Source of the DNA: Paragonimus westermani
Taxonomy: Eukaryota; Platyhelminthes; Trematoda; Plagiorchiida; Troglotrematidae
Assembly (NCBI GenBank): GCA_008508345.1
Contig: QNGE01000406.1
Coordinates: 167,985-231,984 of the forward strand
Direction of reading: 5' to 3'
DNA length: 64,000 nt
In this document: in pieces, positions 61,741 through 64,000 of the stretch
How positions within the stretch are numbered: position 1 is the stretch's first letter
How the letters are laid out: each line of letters starts with the position of its first letter
Notes under the pieces: model-generated
The model's input: the letters and a program-made list of their open reading frames with translations, nothing else
Told to the model about the DNA's origin: nothing
Databases searched by the model: none
Made by a program: the position numbers and the translations under genes

Positions 61741-61980
61741 CGTCGTGCCTAATACAAGAACAGCGGTGCCGTGGTCAATACGACTGCCTCACGAAAGTGT
61801 GGCCGGAGTTCGAATCTCGGCCGTTGCAAGGATATGCACTACTGATTAACTCTGACGGGAACAAAACACGAGTCTGGTGCTTTTTTCGAGGGAGTCAACT
61901 GAAAAGTCTGTCTGAATAGAAAAACTGCGATCAGCTGTGCGTGATTTTCAACTTGAAAGTAGCCGGCTGCTCATCAGTAA
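61741..61980 (+). mobile_element. tRNA-derived SINE, right arm of fold-back 5 (full length)
   Basis: 240 bp from CGTCGTGCCTAATAC through the A-box region GCGGTGCCGTGGTCAATACG and B box GGAGTTCGAATCTCGG (61,805-61,820). The ribozyme remnant (61,836-61,880) and tail GTGATTTTCAACTTGAAAG follow, with the outer end CTCATCAGTAA. Confidence 0.8.
61836..61880 (+). ncRNA. Degenerate hammerhead ribozyme
   Basis: 45 nt; core CTGATTA (G8 to T) and AAAAC for GAAAC (G12 to A); helix I GCACTA/TGGTGC still pairs with one wobble; helix II is poor. Confidence 0.7.
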
Positions 61981-63048
61981 TGTGTTATCTCGCCGGGCGG
62001 CAGTAGCTGGCTAAATTTGAGAACGTTGGTCTTGTAAGCACGGGGTAATTTTCTGTTCAGTAGTTTGTATCCCCAGATGAGCTTTGTAATCGATGTGCAA
62101 GTTGGCATTTGAAAGTATTCCTTCAATTGCTTAACTAACTGTTTCAGAGAAAAGAAAGGAAGAACTTGAACACGCTTTCGTATAGCGGTTTTGGTCGAAC
62201 AGAGTTAAGGTATCAGCTACTGTTACGACAAGAATGATAGAAAAGGTTTGAGGAAAGGAAGAGATTGGCTACGCATCAGAAACCAAACCAACTCAATGCA
62301 CATCAATCGTACAGTAAACACCCCGAAGCAAGTAGAAAACATCAGACAGTCAGAGACTGTTGCGAAACGCTGGTCACTAGTTCAATTTACGGGAATGATG
62401 AAAATCACCATGCGATCTGATAACCTGGATCGGTTTTCCGAACGCTTACTTGGGGTTATCAACTGGTGGCACAACTGTCACAGTTTTTGTCAGAATATTC
62501 AAGATTGGGGATATCCGGAAACAAAATGACTGTTGTTTACGAGTGAAACGGCTCATTTAACGTTGTCGCTCCAGCCAGTTTTCTCTGGGCTAATGAACTG
62601 TGCTCTGCAAACCAGGTTTTGCTACTGTCAATTTGGAAATATTTACGGTATCAAATAGAACCCTGTTTTCTGTAGCCCAATAATACGGAATGTTTAGGTC
62701 CCTGAGCAACCTGTCACCCTCTGTTGCACTATGCAGTGCGTGCCAAATATTTTTTCAGTACAGCACGGTTTGGACAATTTAATAGTTGAGGGATTTCAAT
62801 CTTGATTATAAAAAAGAACAACCATTCTAGCACCAGAATTTGGGACACGTTGGTGTTGGTATTCTAATGAACAAAACGTACACACGTGACCTAGATAGTG
62901 ATGTAAAAATTAGTGAGGCATTCGAAGTGTACTTGAAAAAGCAATTACCTTAGACTGGTTTTCATTTTTTGACCATGCAGGTACACAGATAGAATAATGC
63001 AGGCACATTTAAACTTTGAGTAAAAGAATTACGTTTTTTCCCACTTAC

Positions 63049-63205
63049 AAGTTTCTTCACTAGATACTTGGGATATTGGAAATACTTTTTCTTTCCAGCC
63101 CAAGTACCGAGAAAATAATCTGCCATGGTTGAGTGAATTTTTTGTTTGAAATTCCAGTCAGACAGATAATAATCCTGAGCGGCCTCGATAAATTGCCGAT
63201 GATAC
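63049..63205 (-). CDS. NACHT-WD repeat protein, first exon seen in the window
   Basis: 157 nt, entered through the acceptor TATCATGTTCAG and left through AAACTT|GTAAGT. It provides the last base of a codon and 52 residues. The peptide YHRQFIEAAQDYYL followed by HSTMADYFLGTWAGKKK is a strong match to the NWD1/NWD2 segment in which a YHRQF motif is followed by H..LA.FF.G.W.GK, at the C-terminal side of the NACHT NTPase. The exon ends on a codon boundary, and the next exon at 59,031 starts on one. The NACHT P-loop and start codon must lie to the right of the window. Confidence 0.9.
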
Positions 63206-64000
63206 CTGAACATGATACAAATTGTAGCAATATTTACTAACATGGAATGCTTACATAGTATAACAATATAACATAAGATTTCAGATGAATAATTTTTCTT
63301 TTGAAATGTCATCCACTCGGTGATTTCATAAGTGTCTGGGTTGAATAAAGTAGCAATATTTCTGGGACATCATCGGTTACTGAGCAAAGGGTGAGATAAC
63401 GTCATTCTAGCATACACGTCATACGGCAAGGGACTCTGAGCTTGCACAGATCGGTATATCAGATAAGCCGATCTGGTGTTTCACAGCGCGAACTGACCAC
63501 GAAGGGTTGACAAATTTACTAAGACCCGTCAAATCACCAAACTTGCTTGAAACGATAAACAACGAGATGACAGAAGCAAAATGGAATATTTACGGTGAAC
63601 CAGTATTTAACTAGAAAACGTTGTCACCAGTCAAGAACGGCCTGCTGAGGAAACTCTCTGAGTACTTGAAAGCGGGATAGAATTTGACCAATTTAATGTG
63701 AACGCCACTCAAAGAAACCGCCACTTCCGTATTCTCATAGAAATTCTACTTAGCCTCATTTCATTGTTAGTTCTCGTCACCATTGCAACTTCCCACGAGG
63801 ACCAGGGTTTAAATTCCGGCTACGTTTCCTCGACGCATCTGTGTTGACCACTGAGCCATTAACTTCAAATTAAGAATAACCAGTTGGTCACATGCAAAAC
63901 TCAGGCTATATGTACTTGTGACTGATACACAGATTTTCTGGTCGGCTGGACAAGAGTGCTGTCTGGTAATATGGGAAAAATTCGGGTTTTGTGATCCTTT
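63206..64000 (-). other. Upstream intron of the NWD-like gene, with a SINE head
   Basis: No further NACHT exon was found before the right edge. A tRNA-like repeat is at 63,781-63,880. Confidence 0.5.
63781..63880 (-). mobile_element. tRNA-derived SINE head, solitary fragment
   Basis: The minus strand has the A-box region AATGGCTCAGTGGTCAACAC and the B-box region CCGGAATTTAAACCCTGG at tRNA-like spacing. No ribozyme follows, so it is truncated or from a related family. Confidence 0.55.

Larger units (their letters stand above)
59032..63048 (-). other. 4.0-kb intron of the NWD-like gene
   Basis: GTAAGT donor at 63,048 and AG at 59,033-59,032. Contains SINE fold-back 5 (61,400-61,980) and a TA/CA microsatellite patch at 59,887-59,901. 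Nothing else was recognised. Confidence 0.75.

Noticed and set aside
1..64000. CRISPR arrays, prophage or bacterial operons
   Set aside because: No regularly spaced repeats, no closely packed genes and no ribosome-binding-site pattern; coding regions are spliced exons and retroelements.

Overview
This window looks like repeat-rich nuclear DNA from a flatworm, most likely a digenean trematode. The evidence is spliced coding exons separated by introns of 1.6 to 7 kb, Penelope-like elements (PLEs), a Ty3/Gypsy LTR retrotransposon, and a tRNA-derived SINE family carrying minimal hammerhead ribozymes like those known from schistosome Smα repeats. The organism call is inference. No bacterial-style operon, CRISPR array or rRNA is visible.

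Layout. From 0 to 13 kb there is mostly featureless intergenic or intronic DNA, with one good first-exon candidate on the minus strand (793-955) and a small palindromic PLE 3'-end-like sequence near 7.6 kb. From 13.0 to 14.35 kb there is a decayed PLE on the plus strand. From 14.6 to 15.2 kb lies the first of five palindromic (fold-back) SINE pairs. From 15.98 to 17.15 kb two PLE 3' ends point away from each other and form 172-bp inverted repeats. From 17.2 to 23.0 kb I see nothing firm. From 23.07 to 29.8 kb a PLE on the minus strand is flanked by direct repeats and split by a nearly intact 4.1-kb Gypsy element (24,826-28,966). That element has 168-bp LTRs and an exact 5-bp target duplication. 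From 30 to 42 kb there are two eroded SINE fold-backs and a possible LINE fragment.

Genes. From 42.0 to 63.2 kb the minus strand carries real spliced coding sequence. Four phase-matched exons (63,205-50,870) encode the C-terminal two thirds of a NACHT and WD-repeat protein of the NWD1/NWD2 type; its NACHT part lies beyond the right edge. Two more phase-matched exons (49,288-49,178 and 42,139-42,033) join exactly to form a DPY-30 dimerisation motif followed by a stop and a poly(A) signal. An alternative donor inside the last NWD exon is phase-compatible with the DPY-30 exons. The locus could therefore be one gene with a NACHT-WD40-DPY-30 architecture, which is the most interesting testable gene-level idea here.

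The most distinctive non-coding signal is the SINE family. It has a tRNA-like head with A and B boxes, a 45-nt hammerhead ribozyme module, and a repeated head-to-head arrangement. At least five loci carry two arms in divergent orientation. Three of them have well-preserved arms, and these share similar spacer sequence. Only one full-length ribozyme copy (15,119-15,163) keeps the invariant core. The others are hit at G8, G12 or A9, or are truncated.
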